Positions 39,486-50,544 of a stretch of DNA of 64,000 nt are shown piece after piece; the first letter of the stretch is position 1, and every line of letters starts with the position of its first letter. Location: the NCBI RefSeq assembly GCF_000002875.2, contig NC_009394.2, positions 310,001 through 374,000 of the forward strand. Direction: 5' to 3'. Both the position numbers and the translations under genes were made by a program. This DNA comes from Leishmania infantum JPCM5 (Eukaryota; Euglenozoa; Kinetoplastea; Trypanosomatida; Trypanosomatidae). The notes beneath the pieces are model-generated. The model did not search any database, was not told the DNA's origin, and saw nothing but the letters and a program-made list of their open reading frames with translations.

Positions 39486-40893
39486 GGCAAAAAAAAAACG
39501 AGTAAAGAGTTAAGAATTACGGCTGCGCGTTACGAGCTTCTACACAGGAAATTCCCTCCCACCTCTGTTTTGTGTAAAAGTCTTCCCCCCACCCCCCGCT
39601 GTCGCTGTCGCTCTCCAACTGGGATGTTTGTGTGCGAAGGCTGCGTGCGTGCGTGCATACACACAACTGCAGACGGCGAGACAGAAGCAGGAAGAGATGA
39701 AGAAGATGCAAAGACGGGATAGAGAGGGTGGATGCACACACAAACACACACGCTTATCGTGACGTGCCTGTGCGCGTGCGTGCATGCGTTGGCCACAACA
39801 AGGACGAGGGGCAAGGCTAAAGCCTACTACCATGGACAAGCATGTGCTTCGCTGAGGTGGTGGATGGACGGAGAGACAAGGCGGGCCTGTGCCTTTAGTG
39901 TAGTCCCTACCGCCTTTATATATACAGCTGTGTGAATGTATCGTTTTTCTTTCGTCGTTCCACAATGGGCGTCGCTTGTGCTGCGCGCCTGAAAAGTAGA
40001 GCCACGCAGCAGGAGGGATGAGACCGGAGCCGTCACGTGGATAAATGCCCGCACGCACGCAGACACGCGTATGCGTCTCTCAAGAAGCTCTCGCTGCCTC
40101 TTCCTCCGCTTACGTCGCCTCCTTTCGGAGCGGTGCTTCGCTCCTCGAATTCGTGACGCTGCAGAAGACGGTGGGTGGTGGGTGGCGGTGAAGAGGAGAA
40201 ACACAACGAGAAAATGGATGAGGCAGCAACAAGCAACATATACACCAACGAAGTCCTCCGCTCGGCCCCTCACACACACACACACCACCACACCACACCA
40301 CACACGTACAAGGAGAGGACAGCTGGCTGGGGCGGGGGAAGGAGGGTTCAGCTGAAGAGCAACGATGAGAATTGCGCAGGATTAAAGGTGCGTGCATGCC
40401 TTAGTGCATGTATGTGTGTATGCGTTTCTGTGCTGCGCATACAGTTGTTGATGCTCTGCGCGCGAGAGATGGGGGGATGGGTTGGATGGCTGGGGGGGGC
40501 GGGCAGAGAAGTGGATGAGGCGGATGTGAGGAGAAGGCTTCAAACATACAAGCTCGCATAGGTTCATTGCTCTTTTTTTTTTGGTGGTGGTCGTGGTGGT
40601 GGTGGTGGGGAACAACAACAGCAGCAGTCGCGGATGGCGAATAGGGAAGAACACGCAAAGGAGGATAAGAACTGAAGAGAGAAGGTACAACGCACTTTCT
40701 CATGCGAATGTGGCTGACGGTTGCAGGAGGGGGAGGGGAGAAGGCGTCATCTCGGCCTTGCTTCCAGCATTTCGCATGCCCACACCACGCCTCTCATCCG
40801 GCCCACGTGCTCACGTGCGTGTTCGACTTTACACCCGAAAGTGCCCACCCACACACGGAGTAGAGAGGCTCTGTCTTGCGCACCTGCGCGACT

Positions 40894-42819
40894 TTACGAC
40901 TGTTCCACTACTTCTTCTCCGCCTTCTGCTGCCAGCGCGGCCACCGCGCGTCCGACGGCGTCACCGCATCCGTACTGGAAGGCGGTGAAGTTCACGTGCG
41001 TGTAGCCGCGAGCGCGGAGGTCGCGCACAATGTCCACCGTGATGGCCACCATCCGCTCCTGGAAGCAGGCCTCCGCCCTCTCCTTCGCCTCCTCATACAC
41101 ATCGACCGCGTTAGAAGACACTGCACTGCGCAGCGTCTCCACAGCGGAGTGCAGCGCACCCTCGTACTCGCGCAGCGCACGCCGAAACGGCGCACTCGGG
41201 ATGACCTTGAGCTGCAGCGCCGAGCGCAGAAACTGTTCCCCCCGCAGCGGCGCCATTAACCCCGGCACTACGACGAGAGAGGGCAACGATGACGGCAGCG
41301 CCGACGCTGCTTTTAATTGCAAGCATGGCACACCCGCTCCCCTCGCCTCGGCGGCAGCTGCGCCATCTCTGTCGCGGTCGCACGGAACGCCTCTGGCGGG
41401 CGGTGCCGACGAGCGCAGCGCGCTCCGTATGTCCTCCACGTAATCGAAAAACTCAGTGGCAGAGGTGATTATCTGCGTCACGACCACGCGGGCACCTGCG
41501 CTGCCACACCCGTCCCAAGCGCCGTCCGCGATGCATTGCCGCGTTCCAGGTGGTCTGAGAAACACCTTGTCCGCAACTGTCCGCCGCGTGCATGCGGCGC
41601 GCACGCTAGGCGGGTAGTAGGACGGCGTTGTCCACAGACGACGCACGGCGCCGAGGCGAGCGAAAAGGGCTTCAGCTGCCTCCACACAGGACTCGAGCGA
41701 CGGAGGACGTGGGCCACTGTGTGTTCCCTGAGCCCGTCGCAGCTGCGCCTCCGTGTCGGCAAAGACAGTGTCTACTTCTTCAAGGAAACGAAGCGAGGCC
41801 AACGTCTGGCATGTCGAGGGCGACTGCGCCGACGGCACAGCTGCAGCGGTGGCGGCATCGGCTCCCACTTGTCCGACTCCCCACTGTCGGTCCAGCACGT
41901 GGCCCTGCGGGTACCCGCCTATGCACAGGCACACTGCTGCACCAGCAGGCTCGTCACTGGCGATTTCACACATCGCTTCTCCGTCACGACCTCTGAGAGT
42001 GGAGTGGATGAAGCGCAGCAAATCCGCCCCGTCCGCGAAGTCGACGTACGGGCTTGGGGACGGGGACGGGGGCGACGCGGATGCTCCGCCCTTCTGCGCG
42101 GCTATCATGCGCTGCCGGGTGTACCCGCCGTCATCACCGCGCAAGACCATCAGACCACGGCTGCGGTGACGCGTCGCTTCTTGGGACTTCGCAGCGTCCA
42201 GGTCGGTGGCCGGTGCTGTAGCGGTGCGGCCGATAAAGTCAGATAGGACGGCGGCCGTTCCGCCCCTGCTCGCACCCGTCAGCGTTGTCGTCGTCGGCGG
42301 CTCCATAGAAGCAGGAGAAGAGGATGTGTGCTGCTTCGGATGCTGTTGCGAGTCGTGATCTCCCCCTTGTGCGCTCTGCACCGACTCCGCGTGGCGAGTG
42401 GCGCGCGTGGCGGTGACCGTGAGGACAAGACCCACATCTGCCGCGACACATTGGTGGAGGTATGAGAGCGCCTGCTGGGTCGCAGACGCCTCCATCGCGT
42501 TCGCCGACTCGCCGGCGGTGTCTGCGTCAGCCGCCAGACTCTCCGCCGCAGCAGAGGTGAAGTACGGACTGTAGCTCGTGCAGGTGATAAAGGTCGGATG
42601 TGGGACGTGGCGCAGCAGTGTACTGACGTGCGCCTCAAAGGCAGGCATGGCGGCTGGCACGGGTGGCGGCACCACGACGAAACTGTAGGACATGTGACGC
42701 GGTGCTGCAGCGGCATGTTCAGTGGCAATCGTTCGCGCCCTGTGGTTTCTATCGGCAAAGAGCGGCAGTGTGGGCTGCAGCGGCTGCAGGCGGCGCCATA
42801 GCGGCGGGGTACTCGCCAT
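40894..42819 (-). CDS. Divergent MTHFR-like protein 1 (catalytic Glu position changed)
   Basis: The product is 641 residues from the ATG at 42819. The N terminus (MASTPPLWRRLQPLQPTLPL) is Arg-rich without early acids, like a mitochondrial presequence. Motifs of the MTHFR flavin barrel follow in order: SFVVVPPP near residues 44-50 where MTHFR has (S)FEFFPP; a LVLTVTATR strand where MTHFR has ILHMTC; MVLRGDDGG near 222-230 (MTHFR ALRGDPP); DLLRFIHS before CIGGYPQGH near 298-306 (MTHFR AGYPxGHP); VTQIITSATEFFDYV near 443-457 (MTHFR ITQ...F); VVPGLMAPL near 515-523 (MTHFR PGI); and a final strand VNFTAFQYG. Usual bacterial length is about 300, so roughly half is insertion. The Glu that acts as acid catalyst in MTHFR reads Val here. 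Its neighbour upstream is a paralogue. Reductase activity is doubtful. Confidence 0.7.
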   Translation of the reverse strand: MASTPPLWRRLQPLQPTLPLFADRNHRARTIATEHAAAAPRHMSYSFVVVPPPVPAAMPAFEAHVSTLLRHVPHPTFITCTSYSPYFTSAAAESLAADADTAGESANAMEASATQQALSYLHQCVAADVGLVLTVTATRATRHAESVQSAQGGDHDSQQHPKQHTSSSPASMEPPTTTTLTGASRGGTAAVLSDFIGRTATAPATDLDAAKSQEATRHRSRGLMVLRGDDGGYTRQRMIAAQKGGASASPPSPSPSPYVDFADGADLLRFIHSTLRGRDGEAMCEIASDEPAGAAVCLCIGGYPQGHVLDRQWGVGQVGADAATAAAVPSAQSPSTCQTLASLRFLEEVDTVFADTEAQLRRAQGTHSGPRPPSLESCVEAAEALFARLGAVRRLWTTPSYYPPSVRAACTRRTVADKVFLRPPGTRQCIADGAWDGCGSAGARVVVTQIITSATEFFDYVEDIRSALRSSAPPARGVPCDRDRDGAAAAEARGAGVPCLQLKAASALPSSLPSLVVVPGLMAPLRGEQFLRSALQLKVIPSAPFRRALREYEGALHSAVETLRSAVSSNAVDVYEEAKERAEACFQERMVAITVDIVRDLRARGYTHVNFTAFQYGCGDAVGRAVAALAAEGGEEVVEQS

Positions 42820-43463
42820 AGTGGTCCGCGAGAGGTACGGCCGCTCGGGGGAGGGAGTGGAGTGGGGGAGACGGACACGGCGGCAGCAGCGAACGACAGC
42901 GTAGGAGTTGTTTTGCCTCTCGCTCTGTTGTCGAAGCGCGCGTGCGCTCCGACGGTTGTGTGCGCGTGTGCATGAACGTGAAGGCAGGCAGCACAGAAAG
43001 GAGGAAAGGGGTGATATGCCCACAGATCACGGTGGAGCTATGGCGTGCGCCGCGCCAGTCGCGCTAGACGTGCAGGAGGATGACAGTAACGGAGGTAGCG
43101 CCAAGAAGCCACTGATTGCGATGGTGAGCGACAAGCCGCGGGTGAGTGGGTAGCGTCCCCCAGCAGCAGCCGTGGCAGAAGAAGGTGCGGTGCACCGAGG
43201 GTGGTGGAGGGTCATCTCTCCGAGGCTTGCCCGCGCGGAGCGAGGGCCCCCCTACAGCACGCCTTGCACACGCCGCACACCGTGATAAGCAAGTTGGCGA
43301 AGATATGTTCTGGATAAGAGAGAAGACAGCTTGCAAGAATGTGTGTGCGTTTTTGTGTGTGGGCGCGAGGCAGCGTGGCAGCAGCGTCAGCGCCATGCAC
43401 AACGAGCAGCAGAGTTGCCACGCCAACTTGGCTGCTTCCCTCTCCCTTTGTTCTCGTGGTGCC
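42820..43463. other. Intergenic region between the two MTHFR-like genes
   Basis: About 0.64 kb, made up of the leader of gene 1 and the short 3' UTR of gene 2. No repeats of note and no gene are seen. Confidence 0.75.
42844..42871 (-). promoter_or_regulatory. Candidate spliced-leader acceptor for MTHFR-like gene 1
   Basis: A CT/CCC tract on the minus strand (42846-42871) runs directly into GAG, with AG at 42844-42845, 24 nt before the start codon. It excludes the open frame further upstream. Confidence 0.5.
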
Positions 43464-45845
43464 TCACTGCTCCGCGGACGCACCACGCTGTGCATCGTAG
43501 GCCGCCAGCAGCTGCGCCACTCGCACATCCACCTTGTCGTTGAACATTGTGAAGAGGTGCACCCGCGCCTGCCCATGTCGCTGAAGGTCGTGGAGGAGAT
43601 CCACTGTCTCCGACAGCCACGCCGACGTGAGGCGGCAAGACGCGCAACGCCGCACCTCACGCACGCGTGCTTCAACTTGGGCGACGCGATCCTCGCTAAT
43701 CTCTAGTGTCGCCGCAGAGTTGTTGCCCTCCGTCAGTGCTTGTAAGAAGGTGTCATCCTGCCGCGCCGGCTCCCTTTTCCTCCGAGGGTGCTCATCGGCG
43801 AGCTGCCGCCATGCGGTCATGAGCTCGCTCGCGTACACCTCCAGCGCCTTCTGCATGCGCGCGCTGGGAATCACTTTGGTGTAGTACAGCGACCGCAGCA
43901 GTACGTGAGCATCGGTAGGGTGTGGCAGCAGCACACCAGGGATGACGGAGATGGGCGTGAGTGCGGTCGGCGCGGCTTCGTGTACGGGGCGCTGCTGTTG
44001 GGGTCCGTCACCGGCCGGCTCTGGCTGCTCTCCACCCGCTGCAGTGGCAGCCCAAGCACGCAGCCCACGCTGTATTTCTTCCACGTAGTCCGTAAACTCC
44101 TTCGCTGTTGTGATCATCTGCGTCACAATCACGGGGGCCGCGGCGCCACCATGGAAGCTGCAGCTCCCGATGCGACGATGTTGGAGCTCGCTAGGCGACC
44201 TCAGCAGCACCTTCTCGTGGAGCATTCGATGTATACAGGCGGCTCGCACATGAGGCGCGTAGATGGAGAAGGACGTCCATAGTCGCCGCACCGCACCGAG
44301 TCGTCCCAGGGTGCGGCACAGCTCCTTTAGCTCGGGCATGGCAACCTGCGGCCTGCAAAGGTGCCGCGCACGCTCCCTGGGCTCGCCGGACCTCTTCTCG
44401 GTCGATACCACACACGCCCGACGTTTTGCAACGCACACCGCTGCCGTGAACGCGTGCTCTGCGGCGTCAAAGTCCTTCTCGAACTCACGCAGAAACTCAA
44501 GGCTACGCTGTCGCGCCGCAGCGACGCTGCTGTCCCCCGTTACCACCGAGCCCGTTGCGGCGGCTTCTGCAGAGGCAGAATAGGCAGCTGATGTCGCGCC
44601 CCAAGTGCGGTCCAACGGATGTCCCTGCGGGTAGCCCGCCACGCACAGTTCTAACGCGCTGGCACGTGTGCCACCATCACATGGCTTGTGCCCTTCTAGT
44701 TGCTGATCCCTCAAGGTGCTGACGTGGTGGACCAGCTCGGCACCGGTGCGGAGGGCGCGATGCGCCTGCTGCAACGGCGATGCCTCCTCTGCGATCCCGG
44801 TACCGAGAGCCCCGGAGAGAGGTCCGTTGGGGCTGCCTTCACTGAGGCAGAGCCGCACATCAGGTGGGCTATCGCCGCGCACGAGCAGAAGCCGTCGACC
44901 GCCTTGCGCGAAGACAAAGTCGGTCACCACCGCGTCGATCCCGTCTGGGGTGGCTGCTGCATGAGCCGCAGCCTGCTCACCAGGTGACCGGGGATGGGTG
45001 CAACCTCTGCTCTCCGTCGCACTAGGAGCACTGTTGGGCACGGCCGTGTTGATGGCGAGGGTTACCGGCACACGCCAGTGATGGTGGAAAAGAAAGAGCG
45101 CCGCCTGCGTTGTCGACATGTCCTCTGCAAAGGACGAGGCGGCAAGAGAGGCGGATGCGAGTGTTGGGGGAGCTGTCCTTGCCGCTGAGGCCTTCAGGTG
45201 GCGGTCGCTGAAGTACACTTCCTTGCAGGGCACGATGACCCCCACAAGGCTGTGTCGCGGTGCACCGACGCTTGTCGACGTGGTGGCAAAGGCCACGCCA
45301 CGCTTGGAAGGAGACGCGGTGCGCCGCACCAGCGAGTCGCATAGGTGGACAAACGCAAGCCACCGTTGCTGCATCCGTGGCGGCGGTGAAGCAGGGGAGC
45401 TGCTGGGCAGCCCTAGCAGGCACGCGATGAGCTCTTCGGTGCTCATCGCCTGCGTTCCTGGGTTTGTCCTCAGGGTCTTCTCCGTCTCGGCGGTCGGGCT
45501 TTCCCCCGTGCTGGCAATGTGCCGGCCACCCAGTGCGTGTGTGGCGCGATGCACCGCGCCGGAGCACGTGCCGGTGGGCGCCCCGGCAGCCCCCGCAGCA
45601 GCGGCGAAGGGTGTGCGGCCGGGAAGATGGGGAAGCGAAAGCTCCACCGAGAAAGACAGCGGCGGTGATAACGCCTCAGCAGAAGACGAGTACGACACGC
45701 GCCGCGCCGATAGCGGGCTGAGTGTACCACTGATCGTCGTCTGCGGTCTGCCACCATGGCAGAGGCAATGCCGCCGCGCGGTGGGCGCGATGAGGCGCAC
45801 ACACCGCTGCCATGCACCCCCGCGTGGTGTTGCCATCCCCCGCAT
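43464..45845 (-). CDS. Divergent MTHFR-like protein 2 (catalytic Glu position kept)
   Basis: The product is 793 residues from the ATG at 45845 (MRGMATPRGGAWQRCVRLIA); a second Met is at residue 4. The first 55 residues are rich in Arg, Ser and Ala with no acids, a strong mitochondrial presequence. MTHFR-type motifs are SVELSLP near residues 64-70 (MTHFR SFEFFPP, with Glu in place), VPVTLAINT, LLLVRGDSPP near 318-327, AELVHHVS, LCVAGYPQGHP near 399-409, VTQMITTAKEFTDYV near 572-586, and VIPGVLLP. Between GYPQGHP and VTQ both paralogues share an extra segment with LGAVRRLWT, then P.VRAAC.HR and a KV.LR.P step, which I do not recognise from MTHFR. Long low-complexity insertions account for the size. 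If it binds FAD and folate as MTHFR does, it would interconvert methylene- and methyl-tetrahydrofolate; that is inference. Confidence 0.68.
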   Translation of the reverse strand: MRGMATPRGGAWQRCVRLIAPTARRHCLCHGGRPQTTISGTLSPLSARRVSYSSSAEALSPPLSFSVELSLPHLPGRTPFAAAAGAAGAPTGTCSGAVHRATHALGGRHIASTGESPTAETEKTLRTNPGTQAMSTEELIACLLGLPSSSPASPPPRMQQRWLAFVHLCDSLVRRTASPSKRGVAFATTSTSVGAPRHSLVGVIVPCKEVYFSDRHLKASAARTAPPTLASASLAASSFAEDMSTTQAALFLFHHHWRVPVTLAINTAVPNSAPSATESRGCTHPRSPGEQAAAHAAATPDGIDAVVTDFVFAQGGRRLLLVRGDSPPDVRLCLSEGSPNGPLSGALGTGIAEEASPLQQAHRALRTGAELVHHVSTLRDQQLEGHKPCDGGTRASALELCVAGYPQGHPLDRTWGATSAAYSASAEAAATGSVVTGDSSVAAARQRSLEFLREFEKDFDAAEHAFTAAVCVAKRRACVVSTEKRSGEPRERARHLCRPQVAMPELKELCRTLGRLGAVRRLWTSFSIYAPHVRAACIHRMLHEKVLLRSPSELQHRRIGSCSFHGGAAAPVIVTQMITTAKEFTDYVEEIQRGLRAWAATAAGGEQPEPAGDGPQQQRPVHEAAPTALTPISVIPGVLLPHPTDAHVLLRSLYYTKVIPSARMQKALEVYASELMTAWRQLADEHPRRKREPARQDDTFLQALTEGNNSAATLEISEDRVAQVEARVREVRRCASCRLTSAWLSETVDLLHDLQRHGQARVHLFTMFNDKVDVRVAQLLAAYDAQRGASAEQ

Positions 45846-47338
45846 TATCGTCTGCGCCTGCACAGGGCTGTGCCGATACGGACGTGTCTTCGTGTGGGTG
45901 TGTATGTAGTTGTGTAGAAGTGCGAGGTGTGGCAGCACCGCACACGACGCGAGTCAAGCAGGGAGGGAAGTTCACGGAAGAGCGCAGTAAAACAAAAGAA
46001 GAGCATCAACAGAGGCGACGTTGCACGCGCGCGTCGCTCGCGCTCCATCAACCACATTGCCGCGTCATGCGGCGCCTCCCCTCCTGCCAAGGCGGCCGGC
46101 CTTCCTTCTTCTCCCTACACCAAAGCAGAGCGCCAGTGGAGGGTAGAGGTAAAGGAAAGGCGGCGCACCCACACAAGCGCACATCGCCGATCGAGTTGCA
46201 GATGGGCTTCCTGCCGGCCTCGTCCGAGGCCCTCCGCGGGGTAGTTCATGTGTGACTCACCGAATATGCCAGTGAGTGTGCGACAGAGGGAGGGGGGGGG
46301 TCATCAGCGCGGCCTCGGAACAGAACCGCAACAACAACCAAAAACGGCGTGAGGCGATGTGCTGCTGACGCTCGTGTCGGCTCTCGTGGCACGTCTGTCT
46401 CTCTGACTGCGGATGTGGGTGCGCGTTTCCTCACGAGCACGTTACGCTCTAAACGCGACAGATACGCGCTTGCATCCGCTGTGAGCGCAGAGAACCATAA
46501 TACATACATATATGTGAAGCGCAGCGTTCTGTCGGAGGAGAGTGTGGCGGGGGGCGGGTGGAGGGGCCACGCTGTGTACGCCCCCCCTCCTCCTCCTCCT
46601 CCTCCTCCTCCCTCGCTCCGTCTCCCCTCTTCTCCCAGATCTCCCCCTCCTCTCCCCCCACACACGCGTACGCGTATGCACACAGAGCGAGTGGAAGGAG
46701 GTCAAAAGCCACTGGAGATGGGGGAAGGGGACACCACAGGGCAAGACCTCTGCTTCTGACGCACGCACCGACTGGCGGGGCGCAAGGAAAGGAGGAAGTC
46801 CACATCACACCGGCTGGTGTCGCACAGCCAAGCAGCACACAACACACAGCCGCAACAGAACTCTCTCTCCTTCTCTCTCGCAACCCTCCACCTTCCGCCA
46901 CGACCGTCAGCACACAGGTGTATGAGGTTTACCAATCCTCATTGGCATTACAGCACAGGTGCGATACAGTGCACTGCTTCGTCGACAGCCAAAAAAAAAA
47001 CAGAGAGCATCAAACACAGTCAAGTACATACACGAATGGGTGACGCTCACGGTGATATCCTACAAACCTTCGCGTTCACACTTACATGCACACAGCATAC
47101 ACGCACTCTGATTCTGTCTCCGCGGCCACCACCGCCACCCCCTTCGGATCCATCGCCCGCGACTCCCTTGAGCTCGCTACTCGATTCTCGTCGGTCTACA
47201 CCCCCTCCCTCCTTCTTCACGCCGTGCACACACTAGTTCGGCGACGGTGACAGCTATGAGCAGGGGCGCAGTGGTGAGAGGCAGGGTCAGCGGAGAGAGC
47301 GAGCGACGGATCCGCGGAGTTCGCGTGGGCGCGTTTGA
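45846..47338. other. Intergenic region between DAW1 and MTHFR-like gene 2
   Basis: About 1.5 kb. It has a (CCT)n-type run on the plus strand near 46580-46615, AC-rich stretches and an A run near 46990. No gene is supported. Confidence 0.7.
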
Positions 47339-48598
47339 TTAGCTCTTCCAGATCCGGCACGTATTGTCCTTGCTGCCGGTCAGTATTGTGTCGCCTTCGT
47401 AGTTGAAGGAGCACGAGAAAATTTCGTCCGTGTGGCCGACAAGTGACTGCAGCACCTGGCCTGTCTCGACGCTCCAGAGGTTGCAGCGCTTGTCGCCGGA
47501 GGCGGTGATGATCTTCGTCCCTTGTGGGTTGAACTCTAGTTTCGAGATTTCGCCCTCGTGATCGTTGAGGCTGGCAATGCAGTGGCACGTCGCCGTGTTG
47601 TACACCCGCGCCGTCGTATCGGCGCTCGCGCTCGCCACCATGTTGCCTGACACGCTGAAGGCCACGTCCAGCACCTCGTCTGTGTGCCCACGCAGAGTTG
47701 ACACGCAGTGGCCAGACGCGACGTCCCACAGCTTGCACGTACGGTCGATGCTGCCTGTGACGACTAAGTTGGAGGCGTAGTTGAACTGCACCGACGAGAT
47801 CTCGCCGCGGTGCTCGCGCAAGGTGTGCACGACGGTGCCGGTTCGCACGTCCCACAGCTTCGCCGTGTGGTCGAAGGAGCCCGTGACGATGAGGTCGCCG
47901 TACGTGTTGAAGTTCAGTGCCACGATTTCGGCTGTGTGGTCCATCAGCGTGTGCAGCTCCTGGCCCGTCTCCACATCCCACACCTTCGCCGTGTTGTCCA
48001 TGGACCCCGTGCCGATAAGCGTGCTCTGCGGGTTGAAAGACATGCATACGATCTCGGTCACGTGACCGGTCAGTGTGTGCAGGCACTGGCCCGACTCGGC
48101 ATCCCAGATTTTGCACGTCTTATCGAAGCTACCCGTGGCGACGCGGTTGCCGTATGGGTTGTTGAAGCCGACGCAGTAGACGACGTTCCGGTGACCCTCG
48201 AGCGACACGAGCTCGTTGCCCGTCGCCGTCTCCCACACCTTGCAGGTGCGATCGTACGAGCCGGTCACAAACTTCGCGCCATTTTTGTTGAAGGCGCAGT
48301 TCGTCAGCGGCAGCATGTGCGCACGCAGACTCTTGAAGAGAGTGAAGGTCTGGTTCGGGTTGTTGCCAGCGATCAGCTTCTCTACGAGCCGCTGCAGGTA
48401 CGTGAAGATCTGGTCACGGTACTTGCCGTTCAGCAGCGGCTCTTCGGCGATAATCTTGTCGACCAAGGGCTCTAGTGGCGTTGTCGGCGTGAGACTAAGC
48501 AGCCCGATCGTCTTCTGCCCCACCTGCCCAGCAGACGTCTCGTACTCGAGCGTGATGCCCGGCGGGTAGTAGCGCAGCAAGAAACAACGGAGCTTCAT
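47339..48598 (-). CDS. DAW1: Dynein assembly factor with WD repeats (DAW1/ODA16)
   Basis: The product is 419 residues from the ATG at 48598, beginning [20 protein letters not shown], which matches the start of DAW1/ODA16 across eukaryotes and fixes the start codon. The N-terminal 85 or so residues form the family-specific domain (FLLRYYPPG, then a helical part with [16 protein letters not shown]). The rest is a WD40 propeller with repeated [32 protein letters not shown] and [11 protein letters not shown] units, ending [15 protein letters not shown]16 is the cargo adaptor that links outer dynein arms to the intraflagellar transport machinery, so it acts in building the motile flagellum. Length matches the family (about 415). 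Confidence 0.95.
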   Translation of the reverse strand: MKLRCFLLRYYPPGITLEYETSAGQVGQKTIGLLSLTPTTPLEPLVDKIIAEEPLLNGKYRDQIFTYLQRLVEKLIAGNNPNQTFTLFKSLRAHMLPLTNCAFNKNGAKFVTGSYDRTCKVWETATGNELVSLEGHRNVVYCVGFNNPYGNRVATGSFDKTCKIWDAESGQCLHTLTGHVTEIVCMSFNPQSTLIGTGSMDNTAKVWDVETGQELHTLMDHTAEIVALNFNTYGDLIVTGSFDHTAKLWDVRTGTVVHTLREHRGEISSVQFNYASNLVVTGSIDRTCKLWDVASGHCVSTLRGHTDEVLDVAFSVSGNMVASASADTTARVYNTATCHCIASLNDHEGEISKLEFNPQGTKIITASGDKRCNLWSVETGQVLQSLVGHTDEIFSCSFNYEGDTILTGSKDNTCRIWKS

Positions 48599-50544
48599 GG
48601 TTGTGGGCAATGATGGCGATGTGGGCTTGCCTCAGAGCGACTAAGCAGGCGAACAAATACTTGAAGCTGCTGTGCCAGGTCCGAGTTTCCTTTCCGTTTC
48701 GAGTGATACCCTCCTCACGAGCACACACACACACACGCGCGCGCAGACGCAAACAGATTAAGTTGGCGAACGGAGACTGCGTGCGTGTGTCCGCAGCACG
48801 AAAGATATGAAAGAATGTATACGCGTATGTATCACCAGTGCGTGTAGGGGAGACCGATAGGCGTCTCGGGTAGTTGGGTGGTGCTGGTGGCACGCGGGTG
48901 AGTGGGGCGAAGGCTGGCGGGGCAACGTGCGTGCGAATAGCAAGAGCTACGAACAACGCGATAAACCGGAGCAGGGGAGCAGCCGCATGCGCGTGCACAC
49001 CTGGGCCTGAGCGGAAGGCTGTATGGGCACGCAAAATGAGAGAATAGAGGGAAAGGAGGGGCGGCGACGACTACGCGCACGGACGCCGCGCCGAGAGTGA
49101 AGAGGCGGGGCGGAGGATCCCTGAAAGACAGCGATGGGCGATACCGTCACGATAGACTACGCAGAAAAAAAAAGAAAACGGTGAGGGGGGGGGAGGGCAG
49201 TGGCGCAGGAAATCGAGAAACAAAGTGGAGTCGGATGACGGAGCAGTGTGTGAGGCGCTCGTCCGCTCACACAGGCAGCCACAAGAAGAAGAGAAGACCC
49301 CCAAAACAAAAAAGAAGTGAAAGGATGCCCGCGTACCCGGCGATGAAGCTGCTGCGTAGAAGCCTCGTTTGGCAGGACGGCGACGAGCTACACTGAGCTT
49401 GGGAGCAGCGCGCGTGTGTGCTCGAGCCCGCGCAAGTGGAAAGGATGCCCGAACGAGAGGGAAATGCGCAAGCGTGGGAGGCGAGCGATGTGTGGGGGAT
49501 GTGTCGCCACCTTCTGTTGCACACGTTTTCGCACTGCACGTCTCCTCTTCTGCGAGCGCGTGTGTAGGCGTGTGGGCTGCGTCACCTTTTTGGGTGCCTT
49601 TTCTCGCCCTGTGGCAGCTGAGCCTTTACTTTTCCCGTTCGTTCTCCACGTCACGTTCTCTCAGGCAACAGTGCGATGAGCGCCGACTCGGTGAACTGGG
49701 CACGACGTGCACCTGTTCGTGTCCGTGGGTGTTGACGGCACCGCCAAGGAAAGCTCCCACGAGAAGATCTATACACACACACACACAAAAACAAAACGAG
49801 ATGAGGAAACGCGCTCCTTCGCAGATGATTGCCGGTGCGGTACGCACACAACGCGAGAGAGAAAGAGGGAGGGAAAGGGGAGAGATACAGTGTGTGCGCG
49901 TGTGTGTGTAGGTGTGATTTCGACGGGAGCGGGGGGGGGCTACGGGTAACGAAACACTGAAGCCACATGCATCGAGCCCATGGAGAGATCAACGAGGGCA
50001 ACGGTAGTTGCTGCGGTGCCGGTGAGGTTCGAAAGGAGAAGCGGAAAAGAGCGCAGAGGGTCCCCTTCATCCACCGCCACCGCGTCTCCTCTCACATGCC
50101 ATCAGAAGCGAAACACCTCGAGGCGGTATAGGGTGGCATATCTGTGTGTGTGTGTTCACCATCACCGCACCCACACACACATCCACACACACAGCAGCTG
50201 TTAGACCGATCCAGTCGTTGGGCATACTTCTTCTTCCTCTTCCGTCAAGCCCATCTCTCACAGACGCGAGAGAGGGGGGGGGGCGGATTAAAGACGGAAA
50301 CAAAAAAGGACTTACACAGACGAAGGACAAGGCGAACACAGCGAGAGAGTGCGAGGTTCGTGGTGGTGGTTGGGAGATTCTCCACACTGATACACACACA
50401 CACACACACATCAAACGTATAACAAGCAAGCATAACGTAGACGACGCAGATCGCCTTCAGCATTCATCAGCGCTCATCATCACAGCTAGACACCGCCACA
50501 TGCACCCTTACACAGATACATACACACACGCGCATAAATCTCTC
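48599..50544. other. Intergenic region between DAW1 and the DFRP-like gene
   Basis: About 1.95 kb of UTR-like sequence with CA patches (48723-48740, 49770-49790, 50170-50195, 50392-50411), an A run near 49162-49172 and a G run near 50272-50284. No gene is supported. Confidence 0.7.

Larger units (their letters stand above)
38903..40893. other. Intergenic region with inverted TG/CA arrays
   Basis: About 2 kb, expected to be the 3' UTR of the MTHFR-like gene ending at 40894 plus the leader of the giant gene. It has a TG array (39414-39436), a CA array (39459-39485), a T run near 40572-40581 and CA-rich patches near 40270-40310. No gene is supported. Confidence 0.7.
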
